A stretch of 64,000 nucleotides of DNA, from the NCBI GenBank assembly GCA_014138645.1, contig JACJIB010000007.1, positions 124,001-188,000 of the forward strand, read 5' to 3'. The stretch comes from Methylorubrum thiocyanatum (GTDB taxonomy: Bacteria; Pseudomonadota; Alphaproteobacteria; Rhizobiales; Beijerinckiaceae). Under the pieces are notes generated by a model. The model did not search any database. It was given only the letters and a program-made list of their open reading frames with translations, and had not been told where the DNA came from. Positions within the stretch are counted from its first letter, which is position 1, and each line of letters begins with the position of its first letter. Shown piece by piece: positions 1 to 10,955 of the stretch. Both the position numbers and the translations under genes were made by a program.

Positions 1-146
1 CGCAATGGACGCGGCTGGTCCTGGCCGGGCTGTTCGTCGTCATCGCCTCCCTCGTCATGACCGGGCTGACCGGGCAGCGCACGAAGGACGGCTACGAGCC
101 GCCGCGCTACGAGAACGGCCGGCTGGTGCCGGGGCATTTCCGGTGA
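1..146 (+). CDS. DUF6111-like membrane protein, 3' end only
   Basis: The reading frame enters from the left edge and ends with TGA at 144-146. The 47 visible residues contain one hydrophobic segment (roughly LVLAGLFVVIASLVM) followed by a short polar tail with PPRYENGRLVPG. That tail resembles the end of DUF6111 proteins, small inner-membrane proteins of unknown role that often precede a CCA-adding enzyme in Rhizobiales. Its stop codon overlaps the GTG start of the next gene (GTGA), so the two are probably translationally coupled. The family call rests only on this C-terminal tail. Confidence 0.6.
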   Translation, partial: QWTRLVLAGLFVVIASLVMTGLTGQRTKDGYEPPRYENGRLVPGHFR

Positions 147-1408
147 TCGCCGACGCGCTTCCCCCGCCCCTCGATGTGGACGGCCCCGCCCGCCTTCTGG
201 CGCGGGCGGGCGTGCAGGCCTGCCTCGCGGCGCTCGACGCACCGGGCGAGGCGACGCGCCTCGTCGGCGGCTGCGTGCGCGACGCGCTGCTCGGGTCGAT
301 CGTGAGCGACATCGACCTCGCCACCACGCTCCTGCCGGAGGTGGTGATGGAGCGGGCCGGCGCCGCCGGGATCAAGGCGGTGCCCACAGGCATCGAGCAT
401 GGCACGATCACCCTCGTCGTGAGGGGCGAGCCGCACGAGGTGACGACCCTGCGCGAGGATGTGGAGACCGACGGGCGCCACGCGGTGGTGCGCTTCGGCC
501 GCGACTTTTCCCGCGATGCCGAGCGGCGCGACTTCACCATCAACGCGCTCTCCCTCGATGCGCGGGGGCGCCTGCACGACACGACGGGAGGCGTCGCCGA
601 CCTCGCCGCCGGCCGGGTGCGTTTCATCGGCGACGCCGCGACCCGCCTGCGCGAGGACGCCCTGCGGCTCCTGCGCTTCTTCCGCTTCCACGCCCGCTAC
701 GGGCGCGGCGCGCCGGATGCCGAGGGTCTCGCCGCCGCCATCGCCGCCCGGGACAGCCTCGACCGGCTCTCGCGGGAACGGGTGCGGGCCGAATTCCTGA
801 AACTGCTGCTCGCGCCCCGCGCCGTCGCGGCGGTGGCCACCTTGAGCGAGACCGGCCTGCTGCTGCGCATCCTCGGGGGCATCGGCGAACTCGGCCGGCT
901 CGCGCGCGTCGCCGGGGCGGAGCCGGCTCTGGATGCGACGGCCCGCTTCGCGGCGCTGGCCGTGCGCACCAGCGAGGATGCGGACCGGCTTCAGGCGCGT
1001 CTGCGTCTGTCGCGGGCCGAGCATGCGCGCCTGACCGGCTATGCCGCGGCGCTGGCAGCCCTCCACGACCGGCCCGACATCGCGGCGGAGGCGGTGCCGG
1101 CCCTGGTGGCGATCCACGGCGCCGAACCGCTGCGGGAAGCGCTGATCGCGCTGGACGGCGAGCCGCGCCCGCGCGTGACGGCGGAGGCGCGTGCGAACCT
1201 CGACCGGATGGCTCGTGCAGGCACCCGACCGGTCTTCCCCCTGACCGGCGCCGACCTCGTGGCGCGTGGTCTGCCGCCGGGCCGGGGGGTCGGCCTGGGC
1301 CTCAAGGCGGCCCGTGAACTCTGGCTCGCCGAGGGCTGCCCGGACGATGCGGAGGCGCGGGAACGGTTGATCGCGCGGGCGCTGGAGGCTGCCAAGGAAT
1401 CGAAGTGA
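143..1408 (+). CDS. cca: CCA tRNA nucleotidyltransferase / poly(A) polymerase family
   Basis: Adds or repairs the 3'-terminal CCA of tRNAs in the cytoplasm (class II nucleotidyltransferase fold). With the GTG at 143 the protein has 421 residues. The head domain shows VGGCVRD (41-47), the catalytic SDIDLAT carboxylates (Asp56 and Asp58) and RRDFTINAL (128-136), the order expected of the family. The C-terminal half is the helical RNA-binding region. The frame is open upstream to base 5, but that part overlaps the preceding gene, and the GTGA overlap makes 143 the natural start. CCA-adding and poly(A) polymerase activities cannot be separated by eye, although alphaproteobacteria normally carry this protein as their CCA enzyme. 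Confidence 0.92.
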   Translation: MIADALPPPLDVDGPARLLARAGVQACLAALDAPGEATRLVGGCVRDALLGSIVSDIDLATTLLPEVVMERAGAAGIKAVPTGIEHGTITLVVRGEPHEVTTLREDVETDGRHAVVRFGRDFSRDAERRDFTINALSLDARGRLHDTTGGVADLAAGRVRFIGDAATRLREDALRLLRFFRFHARYGRGAPDAEGLAAAIAARDSLDRLSRERVRAEFLKLLLAPRAVAAVATLSETGLLLRILGGIGELGRLARVAGAEPALDATARFAALAVRTSEDADRLQARLRLSRAEHARLTGYAAALAALHDRPDIAAEAVPALVAIHGAEPLREALIALDGEPRPRVTAEARANLDRMARAGTRPVFPLTGADLVARGLPPGRGVGLGLKAARELWLAEGCPDDAEARERLIARALEAAKESK

Positions 1409-1609
1409 TTGGCTTCGAGCGCCGCTGCGCGTTCGGGCCACGTGCCGTTCGGGGATGGCCGAGGAGGCAAAGCGGTTGAACTCCGAGCGCCAACCCTTAT
1501 TATCCCGATCAACGGGGACGGATCGCCTGAGACAGCCCCGGGCCGCCGATACGGGCAACCGCTTCGGTCCACGCGCAACGCGAGATACTCAAGGGCTTCG
1601 GCGAGTGAT

Positions 1610-1640
1610 AACCCCTCCTCCCCCGGAGCGAGGGGTTTTT
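1610..1640 (+). terminator. Rho-independent terminator after cca
   Basis: AACCCCTC (1610-1617) pairs with GAGGGGTT (1630-1637) across a 12-base loop, followed by T residues. It lies about 200 bases beyond the cca stop. The intervening 1409-1609 holds no convincing gene. Confidence 0.75.
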
Positions 1641-1650
1641 CATATCGAGA

Positions 1651-1696
1651 GCATCATCCCGAAAGGTGGTTTCCGGCTTTCGGAAAAAGATGATGC
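1651..1696. repeat. REP-like extragenic palindrome
   Basis: GCATCATC (1651-1658) pairs with GATGATGC (1689-1696), and inside it CCGAAAG (1659-1665) pairs with CTTTCGG (1677-1683). This two-part palindrome looks like the short extragenic repeat scattered through many Rhizobiales genomes. The copy number cannot be judged from one window. Confidence 0.6.
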
Positions 1697-1709
1697 AAAG
1701 ACGAAAGCT

Positions 1710-1750
1710 TAGACCATCGTGCTGGATCCGATATCCAGCACGATGGTCTA
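1710..1750. repeat. Perfect 18-bp inverted repeat, 5-base loop
   Basis: Arms 1710-1727 and 1733-1750 are perfectly complementary around CCGAT. The right arm contains the stop codon of the minus-strand gene that ends at 1748. It probably acts as an mRNA 3'-end hairpin for that gene, although no T-run follows it directly. Confidence 0.65.
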
Positions 1751-2278
1751 GCGGCGGGCCTGGGGCCGGATCGGCTCGCCCCGGTAGACCTTGGCGCAGA
1801 GGATCGGGAAGCTGATCTTGGTCGTGCCCACCAGAATCGCCTGCCGGTCCGATCGCGGATATGCGCTCTCTACGACCAGCAGCAAGCGCTGCCGTCCGCC
1901 GGCTTGTGCCCGGCGCAGATGAAAATAGATCGGGTAGTGACGGCCGTCCGGTAGCACCACGTTCGCCAAGTACACATAGTTTCGGTCCGTCGGCGTGAGG
2001 TACACGGCCGCCGTCGGCAATGCATCGATCAGGTCCGGCAGCTTCCGTGAAAGCGCGTGCCTCTCGGGATCGTAGGCGCGTCGGCGCTTGTGGTCCCAGA
2101 TGAGGTGCTTGGGATCGTGCAGCCCGTCCTTGAAATCGACCGTGAAGCAGTGGTTCGTGAACTTCACCTCGATCGCGAGCTCACGATTCAGCTTCTTGAC
2201 GAAGAACACCAACTCACGCGGTTCGAGGTGAGCGAGGTCGAGGCTCAAGCCATCGATCGTGTGTTCGAAGTAGGACAT
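1748..2278 (-). CDS. Uncharacterised protein, 176 aa
   Basis: I do not recognise a characterised family. The chosen start (2278, MSYFEHTIDGL) gives 176 residues. A longer start at 2320 would place the first codons against the atp operon terminator, so it is less likely. The protein is soluble, without signal peptide or membrane segment. Notable stretches are VKFTNHCFTVDF, YDPERHALSRKLPDL and LLLVVESAYPR. My impression is that similar proteins of unknown function occur sporadically in alphaproteobacteria and on mobile DNA, but that is recollection. It is codirectional with the atp operon but separated from it by a strong terminator, so it is probably transcribed independently. Confidence 0.7.
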   Translation of the reverse strand: MSYFEHTIDGLSLDLAHLEPRELVFFVKKLNRELAIEVKFTNHCFTVDFKDGLHDPKHLIWDHKRRRAYDPERHALSRKLPDLIDALPTAAVYLTPTDRNYVYLANVVLPDGRHYPIYFHLRRAQAGGRQRLLLVVESAYPRSDRQAILVGTTKISFPILCAKVYRGEPIRPQARR

Positions 2279-2321
2279 GGACGTCGGATCGAAAGACGGC
2301 CGGCACATGCGCCGAGCCATG

Positions 2322-2351
2322 AAAAAAGGGCGCCGGTTTCCCGGCGCCCTT
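2322..2351 (-). terminator. Terminator of the atp operon
   Basis: Read on the minus strand, a 9-bp GC stem (2341-2349 with 2328-2336, loop 2337-2340) is followed by six T residues (the A-run at 2322-2327). It lies 25 bases beyond the atpC stop. This is a textbook intrinsic terminator. Confidence 0.85.
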
Positions 2352-2375
2352 CGAAGATCGATATGTTCGCGAAAC

Positions 2376-2777
2376 TCAGAGGCTCAGCGTGTGCTTGGCT
2401 TCCTGCATCTGAACGATCTGGGCGTTCAGCGCCTCGCGCCTGGCAAGGTCCTGCGTCGCGTCGCGAGCCAGTTCCGCCGCCTCGATCTCCTTGTCGATCA
2501 TGGCGGGGGTCAGTTCCTCGATCGGCGCGGCGCGCTCGGCGAGCACCGTCACGGAGGTCGGACCGATATCGGCGAAGCCGCCCTGGACGTAGATGCGCTT
2601 GCCGTTGCCGGCGGTCTCGGTGACGGTGATGACGCCGACCTTGAGGGTGGTCAGCACCGGCGCGTGGCCCGGCAGCACGGTCATCTCGCCCTCGGCGCCG
2701 GGAAGCTGCACCGCCTCGACCTCGCCGGAATACAGCGTCCGCTCGGGGCCGACGAAATCGAAGTGGAAGGTGGCCAT
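2376..2777 (-). CDS. atpC: F1 ATP synthase epsilon subunit
   Basis: Part of the central rotor stalk of F1, where it couples rotation of gamma to the c-ring and can inhibit ATP hydrolysis. The 133-residue length is normal. The N-terminal beta-sandwich is visible (FDFVGPERTLYSGEV, EGEMTVLPGHAP) and the last 45 residues form the helical hairpin rich in Glu, Ala and Arg. It is the last gene of the F1 operon, followed directly by the intrinsic terminator. It is separated from atpD by a small membrane-protein gene, which is not part of the standard operon. Confidence 0.96.
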   Translation of the reverse strand: MATFHFDFVGPERTLYSGEVEAVQLPGAEGEMTVLPGHAPVLTTLKVGVITVTETAGNGKRIYVQGGFADIGPTSVTVLAERAAPIEELTPAMIDKEIEAAELARDATQDLARREALNAQIVQMQEAKHTLSL

Positions 2778-2802
2778 CGTCAGATAAGTCCCGATTGTGG
2801 TG

Positions 2803-3054
2803 TCAGCGACGGCCGCGGTCGGCGACGAAGCCCGCCCCGAAGCCGACGACGGCGCCGATCAGGGCGAAGAGCCCGACATGCTGGAGCTGCCCCGAGGTCA
2901 GCGCCCCGCCCCGCGCGCCCGCCGTCGAGTCCTTGTCCTGGATCTCGACGCTGAGCGGACCGAGCTTGATCTCGGCGGCCTGAGGCCGGGTCAGGTAGCC
3001 GACAAGGCCCCCGACCACGAGGCCGACGAGGAGGAGAACGACCTTGGCGTTCAC
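2803..3054 (-). CDS. Small two-TM glycine-zipper protein inside the atp operon
   Basis: An 83-residue frame with a GTG start sits between atpD (22-bp gap) and atpC (25-bp gap) on the same strand, so it must be co-transcribed with them. It has two hydrophobic Gly-rich segments (about residues 5-20 and 61-77, with GLVVGGLVG and GAVVGFGAGF) flanking a polar linker, so it is probably a two-pass inner-membrane hairpin. It is not a known F0 or F1 subunit, and it is too polar between the helices for subunit c. A role as an assembly or accessory factor for ATP synthase is only an inference from position. Confidence 0.75.
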   Translation of the reverse strand: MNAKVVLLLVGLVVGGLVGYLTRPQAAEIKLGPLSVEIQDKDSTAGARGGALTSGQLQHVGLFALIGAVVGFGAGFVADRGRR

Positions 3055-3075
3055 GGGCAGTCCCCGAAGCGTGCC

Positions 3076-4530
<1,455 letters not shown>

Positions 4531-4555
4531 TGCGATGATTCCTCTTATGCGGCGG

Positions 4556-5443
4556 TCAGAGCGCTTCCGCGCCCGAAATGATCTCGATGAGTTCCTTGGT
4601 GATCATGGCCTGACGCGTGCGGTTGTAGATCAGCGTCTGCTTCTTGATCATCTCGCCCGCGTTGCGGGTCGCGGAATCCATGGCGCTCATGCGCGCGCCC
4701 TGCTCCGAGGCGGCGTTCTCGAGAAGCGCCCGGAACACCTGAACGGTCAGGTTCTTCGGCAGCAGCGTCTCGAGGATCGTCTCCTCGCTCGGCTCGAACT
4801 CCATCGCCGCGTCGGACCCGGCTCCCTTGGCCGCACCGTCGGTCTGCGGCAGCTCGGCCGGGATGATCTTCTGCGCGGTCGGGATCTGCGAGATCACCGA
4901 ACGGAACTCGGAGTAGAACAGGGTCGCCACGTCGAACTCGCCGGCCTCGAAGCGGGCGAGGATGTCGTCGGCGATCTCGGCGGCGAAGGGATAGTCGACC
5001 GGCTTGTTGCCGCGGATGTCGCGCGAGGCGATGATTTGGTCGCGGAACTGGCGGCGCAGGACATCGAGGCCCTTCTTGCCGACCGTCATGATCTTGACGG
5101 TCTTGCCCTCGGCCATCAGCCGGTTGGCGTGGTCACGAGCGAGACGGGCGATCGAGGAGTTGAAGGCGCCAGCCAGGCCGCGGTCGCCGGTGCAGACCAC
5201 GAGCAGGTGCACCCGGTCCGCGCCGGTGCCCGAGAGCAGGCGCGGGGCGCCGACGCCGCCGATCAGGTTGCCCGCGAGATTGCCGAGCACCTGGGCCATC
5301 TTCTCGGCGTAGGGACGCCCGTTCTCGGCGGCATTCTGGGCGCGCCGCAGCTTGGCGGCGGCGACCATCTGCATCGCCTTGGTGATCTTCTGCGTCGCCT
5401 TCACCGAGGTGATGCGGTTGCGCAGATCCTTCAAACTCGGCAT
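4556..5443 (-). CDS. atpG: F1 ATP synthase gamma subunit
   Basis: Central rotating shaft of F1. The protein has 295 residues, normal for the family. It begins with the long N-terminal helix (PSLKDLRNRITSVKATQKIT) and ends with the matching C-terminal helix containing RNAGEMIKKQTLIYNRTRQA, which pair as a coiled coil in the alpha3-beta3 core. The Rossmann-like middle includes VVCTGDRGLAGAFNSS. It is third in the operon after atpA. Confidence 0.97.
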   Translation of the reverse strand: MPSLKDLRNRITSVKATQKITKAMQMVAAAKLRRAQNAAENGRPYAEKMAQVLGNLAGNLIGGVGAPRLLSGTGADRVHLLVVCTGDRGLAGAFNSSIARLARDHANRLMAEGKTVKIMTVGKKGLDVLRRQFRDQIIASRDIRGNKPVDYPFAAEIADDILARFEAGEFDVATLFYSEFRSVISQIPTAQKIIPAELPQTDGAAKGAGSDAAMEFEPSEETILETLLPKNLTVQVFRALLENAASEQGARMSAMDSATRNAGEMIKKQTLIYNRTRQAMITKELIEIISGAEAL

Positions 5444-5534
5444 CGGCGGATTTCCAGATCGCTCGCGGACGTCTCGGCAACGGCCGCTTCCCGATGGAAG
5501 CGGCCGTCTGGCGTTACACTTCTAATCGACCGCC

Positions 5535-7064
<1,530 letters not shown>

Positions 7065-7135
7065 CGTCGGGCCTCTTTAAAGGTCGGGTGCGTGTCTGTT
7101 CGGGGGTCGGGTCGGTCGCGAGGGGTTAAGGCCCC

Positions 7136-7705
7136 TCAGCGGGCTTCCCGCATGGCGAGACGGATGCTGTTGAGCTTGGTCCGGAGCGAGGCATCGACCA
7201 TGCGCGAGCCCATCTTGACGACGATGCCGCCGATCAGGCTCGGGTCGATGTGGAGGTCGATATCGACCTCGCTCTTGGCGACGTCGCGCAGCGAGGCCTT
7301 GATGTCCTCGATGACCGCGTCGGAGGGCTTTTCCGCGACGCGGACCTCGGCGCGGACGATGCCCTTGGCCTCGCGCACCTTCTCGCGATAGGCGCGGATC
7401 ATGTCCGGCAGGGCGAAGAGGCGGCGGTTGGCGGCCGAGAGCTTGATGAAGTTGGCAGCCAGCCCCGAGATGCCGGCGCGGTCGAGCAGGGCGCCGACGG
7501 CGGCCGTCTGCTCCTCGGCCGAGAAGGCCGGGCTCTTCACGAGGCGGCGCAGGTCGGCGCTCTCGCGATACAGCGCGTCGAACGCATCGAGGTTCTTCGC
7601 AACGTCGTCGACCTGACCCTCGTCGCGGGCCAGCTCGTACAGGGCCAACGCGTAGCGGCCCGCCACACCGGCCAACAGGGGACCCTCGGAACCGTTCTGC
7701 GCCAC
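7136..7705 (-). CDS. atpH: F1 ATP synthase delta subunit
   Basis: Delta (OSCP-type) subunit linking the top of F1 to the b-subunit stator. The GTG at 7705 gives 189 residues, typical for the family, and is preceded by AGAGAG as a likely ribosome site. An in-frame start at 7807 would add 34 low-complexity residues with no family match. The N-terminal six-helix domain (VAGRYALALYELARDEGQ) and the C-terminal GGIVVKMGSRMVDAS strand region are visible. It is the first gene of atpHAGDC; the F0 genes are not in this window, and in alphaproteobacteria they usually form a separate operon. Confidence 0.95.
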   Translation of the reverse strand: MAQNGSEGPLLAGVAGRYALALYELARDEGQVDDVAKNLDAFDALYRESADLRRLVKSPAFSAEEQTAAVGALLDRAGISGLAANFIKLSAANRRLFALPDMIRAYREKVREAKGIVRAEVRVAEKPSDAVIEDIKASLRDVAKSEVDIDLHIDPSLIGGIVVKMGSRMVDASLRTKLNSIRLAMREAR

Positions 7706-7844
7706 CCGTCGCTCTCTCTTATCCTTGCCCGCCGGCCCCTCAAGCTCGAACTCGCCTGGTAACGGCGACGGCGTGAGACCCGTGGGGATTGGAATTGCAC
7801 CGGGCACGGAAGGCCTTGATCGGTCTCCCCGCGGCGCGGCTGTC

Positions 7845-7872
7845 GCCTAGCATGCGTTCCGAGGGGGCGCAA
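7845..7872 (-). promoter_or_regulatory. Possible promoter of the atp operon
   Basis: On the minus strand TTGCGC (7872-7867) is followed 16 bases later by CTAGGC (7850-7845), about 140 bases before the atpH start. The match to a housekeeping consensus is weak. The rest of 7706-8031 shows nothing else recognisable. Confidence 0.25.
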
Positions 7873-8031
7873 GGCAACGTTAGGGCGATGGTTGAGCGCT
7901 TCGAGGGCATGGCGGACCGCAGGACCAAAACCGCTTGCGGCGTGTGCGCCTCATACTTTCCCGCATAAGTTGATCTTCTTCGCTGGACGGTGCAGCGATG
8001 CTCTGCTGGCCGGAGACGGATTTGGGCCCGA

Positions 8032-8442
8032 ATGAGCAAACGCCGCGGGATCCGCCTCGTCGATCTGTCGCTCGGTCCGATCCCGGCCGAGGTGATCAAC
8101 CTCACGCTCGGCCTTGATCTCGATCCGGGCCCGGTCATTCTGAGCCGGAACGCGCAGAAGCACGCCCTCTCATCCCATCCGGTCGAGTATCCGCCGTGCC
8201 TGCCCCACGTCGCCGCGGTGGTCGCGGATCCGCTCAACCTCGGCGACGATTTCAAGAATGGCGGGAAGATCGAGATGATCGGCCGGGTTCCGGCGCTCGG
8301 GTCGTTTCTCCTCGTCGCCGTCACGATCGAGCGGGACCCTGCCGGCCGCTACAACGTGTGCAGCTTCTATCCGATCAGCGAGAAGAAGATTCAGCCGCGG
8401 CGGGCGCGCGGCTACCTACGCGTCGCGGTTTCAAGGCGTTGA
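8032..8442 (+). CDS. PBECR-like (phage nuclease-fold) protein
   Basis: A 136-residue soluble protein starting MSKRRGIRLVDLSLG. Its core (ILSRNAQKHALSSHP, then LNLGDDFKNGG, then FLLVAVTIERD and VCSFYPISEKKI) has the layout of the phage-associated barnase/EndoU/colicin-E5/RelE-like (PBECR) nuclease domains: a conserved R..H..SHPE-like helix, a central strand and a final strand with FYP-S. That match is from memory of the family pattern, so nuclease activity is an inference. The catalytic residues would be expected among His, Lys and Ser of these motifs. It stands alone between the atp operon and hemH, with no cognate immunity gene visible. An in-frame start at 7990 is less likely. Confidence 0.6.
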   Translation: MSKRRGIRLVDLSLGPIPAEVINLTLGLDLDPGPVILSRNAQKHALSSHPVEYPPCLPHVAAVVADPLNLGDDFKNGGKIEMIGRVPALGSFLLVAVTIERDPAGRYNVCSFYPISEKKIQPRRARGYLRVAVSRR

Positions 8443-8451
8443 AACGACAGA

Positions 8452-8471
8452 GGCTCCGGTTTCCCGGAGCC
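8452..8471. repeat. 8-bp hairpin with TTTC loop
   Basis: GGCTCCGG (8452-8459) pairs with CCGGAGCC (8464-8471) across TTTC, just after the preceding stop codon. It copies the loop of the atp terminator but lacks a T-run, so termination is uncertain. Nothing else is visible before the hemH stop at 8687. Confidence 0.5.
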
Positions 8472-8686
8472 CCTGCGAGGTCGTACAGATCACGAAACGT
8501 TGCCGGGATGCCCAAATCCGGATCTCTTCACACCGACCGCATGGCATGCCGTGCAGCCGGTGCTACTTTGCCCCCGCATTGAGCGTGGGCGCGTGAGGAG
8601 GCCGTTCTCACCTCAAATCTCGTGCTCTGCGCGCATCAAGATATGCATGCGGCCCCTGGTTTCGCAAAGGCGTGCTCCGCGCCCTG

Positions 8687-9757
8687 TCAGATCCAGCCCT
8701 GCAATTCCCGCCGCACCACGTGCTCGATCACCCGCATGCCGAGATCCGAGTCGTTGAGGCAGGGAATGAAGGCATATTTCTCGCCGCCGTTCTCCTCGAA
8801 ATAGTGGCGGTTCTCGCCGTCGAGTTCCTCCAGCGTCTCCAGGCAGTCGGCGGTGAAGCCCGGCGCCACGATCGCCATGCGCTTCACGCCGGACTTGGCG
8901 AGCGCCTGCACCGTCTCGTCGGTATAGGGCTTGAGCCATTCCTCGTTGCCGAAGCGCGACTGGAAGGTCACCCGCATCTGCTCGGGGGTGTAGCCCATCG
9001 CCTCGCGGATCAGCCGGCCGGTCTTGAGGCATTGGCAATGATAGGGGTCGCCCTTGAGAAGGTAGCTCTTGGGCACGCCGTGGAACGAGGTGAGGATCAC
9101 CTCCGGCTCGAAGTCGAGCTTGGCCAGCCCCTCGCGGATCGAATCCGCCATGGCCTCGATGTAGACGGGATCGTCGTGGTAGGGCGGCGAGACCCGCACC
9201 GTCGGCTGCCAGCGCATCTGCATCAGGGCCTTGAAGGCCTGGTCGCAGGCGGTGGCCGAGGTCGCCGCCGCGTATTGGGGATAGAGCGGCACCAGCAAGA
9301 TGCGGTCGCAGCCCTGGTCGAGCAGCGCCTGGATGCGCAGGCTCACCTCGGGCTTGCCGTAGCGCATCGCCCAATCGACCACGACGGAATCACCCATGGC
9401 CGCCTGCAGCTTCTCGCACTGGCCGCGGGTGATGGTCTTGAGCGGTCCCTCGTCGCGCTCGTTGTTCCAGATGCTGGCGTAGTCGCGGCCCTTCGGCCCC
9501 GGGCGCTTGGTCAGGATGATGAGGTTCAGGAGCGGCCACCAGATCAGCCGTGGCACCTCGATCACCCGGCGGTCGGAGAGGAACTCCTTGAGATAGCGGC
9601 GCATCGGCCAGTAGCTCGTGCCCTCGGGCGTGCCGAGATTCATCAGGAGCACGCCGACGCGGCCGGTCCTCACCGCCGGATGGTCGGGCGGCAGGGTGGT
9701 GGGCGCGACCCGAACGGGATTGCGCAGGAGGGTGTCGGGTTCGACGCGTTCGTTCAT
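8687..9757 (-). CDS. hemH: Ferrochelatase
   Basis: Inserts ferrous iron into protoporphyrin IX, the last step of protohaem synthesis, at the inner membrane. The 356-residue protein has the N-terminal LLMNLGTPE segment (about 37-45), the LVPLYPQYAAATSA stretch (155-168), the metal-site SFHGVPKSY (His226) and the GFTADCLETLEE helix with the second catalytic acid. The start chosen is ATG 9757 (MNERVEP). The frame stays open for a further 1.3 kb upstream only because it runs antisense to the next gene. hemE and hemJ lie 23 kb away, so haem genes are dispersed. Confidence 0.96.
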   Translation of the reverse strand: MNERVEPDTLLRNPVRVAPTTLPPDHPAVRTGRVGVLLMNLGTPEGTSYWPMRRYLKEFLSDRRVIEVPRLIWWPLLNLIILTKRPGPKGRDYASIWNNERDEGPLKTITRGQCEKLQAAMGDSVVVDWAMRYGKPEVSLRIQALLDQGCDRILLVPLYPQYAAATSATACDQAFKALMQMRWQPTVRVSPPYHDDPVYIEAMADSIREGLAKLDFEPEVILTSFHGVPKSYLLKGDPYHCQCLKTGRLIREAMGYTPEQMRVTFQSRFGNEEWLKPYTDETVQALAKSGVKRMAIVAPGFTADCLETLEELDGENRHYFEENGGEKYAFIPCLNDSDLGMRVIEHVVRRELQGWI

Positions 9758-9869
9758 CGGGTTTCCGGTCACGGGCGTCCCGCCTTCCTCAACGCGGCCT
9801 CTAAGCGGCAAGCGATCCGGTTGTGCGGGCCGGCCGTTCGATCTAGAGCAGGCGGCTTTCCAAGGCCAA

Positions 9870-9905
9870 GACCCTCCCGGACGCGAAGACTTTCGCGGGA
9901 GGGTC
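9870..9905. repeat. Strong bulged hairpin upstream of the methyltransferase gene
   Basis: GACCCTCC (9870-9877) pairs with GGAGGGTC (9898-9905), and CGCGAA (9882-9887) pairs with TTCGCG (9892-9897), leaving a four-base bulge on the left arm. It sits 56 bases before the start at 9962 in the 204-bp gap between divergent genes. It could be a leader structure or an extragenic repeat. Confidence 0.5.
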
Positions 9906-9961
9906 CGGCCTGTATCTTGCGCAAACCCTTTGCCCGAAATCGCTCCGGAGGCCAGCGCGAC

Positions 9962-10948
9962 ATGCCGTCCCCCCGCTACTTCCTGAAGCACTTCGTGCCG
10001 TTCACCGGCTACCCCTACGAGGGGGCGCCGGCGGCGTGCAACCTGTGCGGATGCCGCGACGCCGTCACCGTGGCCGAGACCGACCGGCGGCTCAAGACCC
10101 TGCGCTCGATCGCCTGCACCCAGTGCGGCCTGATCCGCACCGATCCGATGCCGACGCCGGACGAATTGGCCGAGTACTACGCGACCGCCTACCGGGCCGA
10201 TTACCAGCTCGCCTTCGCCGGCGGCCCGCCGCGCCACCACCTCAACCGCTCCGCCCGCGAGGCGAAGTTCCGGGCCGACCTGCTGGCGCCCAAGCTCAAG
10301 GCCGGGGCGCAGTTGCTCGATTTCGGCTCGGGGTCGGGCGAGTTCCTCGCGGAGGCCAAGCGGCGCGGCTGCGACGTGATCGGCGTCGAGCCGGGACGCG
10401 ACTACGCCACCTATGCCCGTGACCACCACGGCGTCGAGGTGCTCGACGAGGCCGAGGATCCGAACCGCTTCCCCGCTGGGCATTTCGACGTGATCTCCAC
10501 GCACCACGTGCTGGAGCACCTGCGCAACCCGGCCGAGACGATGGAGCGGCTCGCCCGCTGGCTGAAGCCCGACGGCATCCTCTACGCCGCGGTGCCGAAC
10601 ATGGCCGCCACCGGCAAGCCGCCGCACGAGCGCTTCCACTTCGCCCATGTCCACGGCTACGTGCGCGAGACCTTCGACCTGCTCGCGCGCCGCGCCGGCC
10701 TCGTGCCGCACACCGAGTATTGGCGCGAGGACACCACGGTGGTCTACCGCAAGACCGACGCGCCCGCCGTGCCGCTGAAGAATCCCGGCCTCGCCGACCG
10801 GCTCGCGGTCGATCTGAAGCCGATGTCGGCGGGGCTCTACTTCGCCTCCGGCGCCTGGATCTGGCCGGCCCTGCGGCGCAATGCCAAGGCGGTGCGGGAC
10901 GGGATGGCCAAGGACGGAATGGCCAAGGACGGGAACGCCAAACGCTGA
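9962..10948 (+). CDS. Class I SAM-dependent methyltransferase with zinc-ribbon N-terminus
   Basis: The 328-residue protein begins with two CxxC pairs (CNLC 26-29, CTQC 52-55), a probable zinc ribbon. A Rossmann methyltransferase core follows with motif I LDFGSGSGEF (119-128) and the post-motif segment ISTHHVLEHLRNP. This domain pairing is common in methyltransferases acting on sugars or lipids in surface-polymer clusters, but no such cluster lies here and the substrate is unknown. The last 15 residues are a short lysine-rich repeat (DGMAKDGMAKDGNAKR). The start is ATG 9962. It is followed 7 bp later by the 5'-nucleotidase-like gene and probably forms an operon with it and ung. Confidence 0.82.
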   Translation: MPSPRYFLKHFVPFTGYPYEGAPAACNLCGCRDAVTVAETDRRLKTLRSIACTQCGLIRTDPMPTPDELAEYYATAYRADYQLAFAGGPPRHHLNRSAREAKFRADLLAPKLKAGAQLLDFGSGSGEFLAEAKRRGCDVIGVEPGRDYATYARDHHGVEVLDEAEDPNRFPAGHFDVISTHHVLEHLRNPAETMERLARWLKPDGILYAAVPNMAATGKPPHERFHFAHVHGYVRETFDLLARRAGLVPHTEYWREDTTVVYRKTDAPAVPLKNPGLADRLAVDLKPMSAGLYFASGAWIWPALRRNAKAVRDGMAKDGMAKDGNAKR

Positions 10949-10955
10949 GCCGGTG

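Noticed and set aside
1409..1609. Possible tRNA-like segment after cca
   Set aside because: I could not fold an acceptor stem with a T-loop GTTCGA-type sequence, so no tRNA is claimed.
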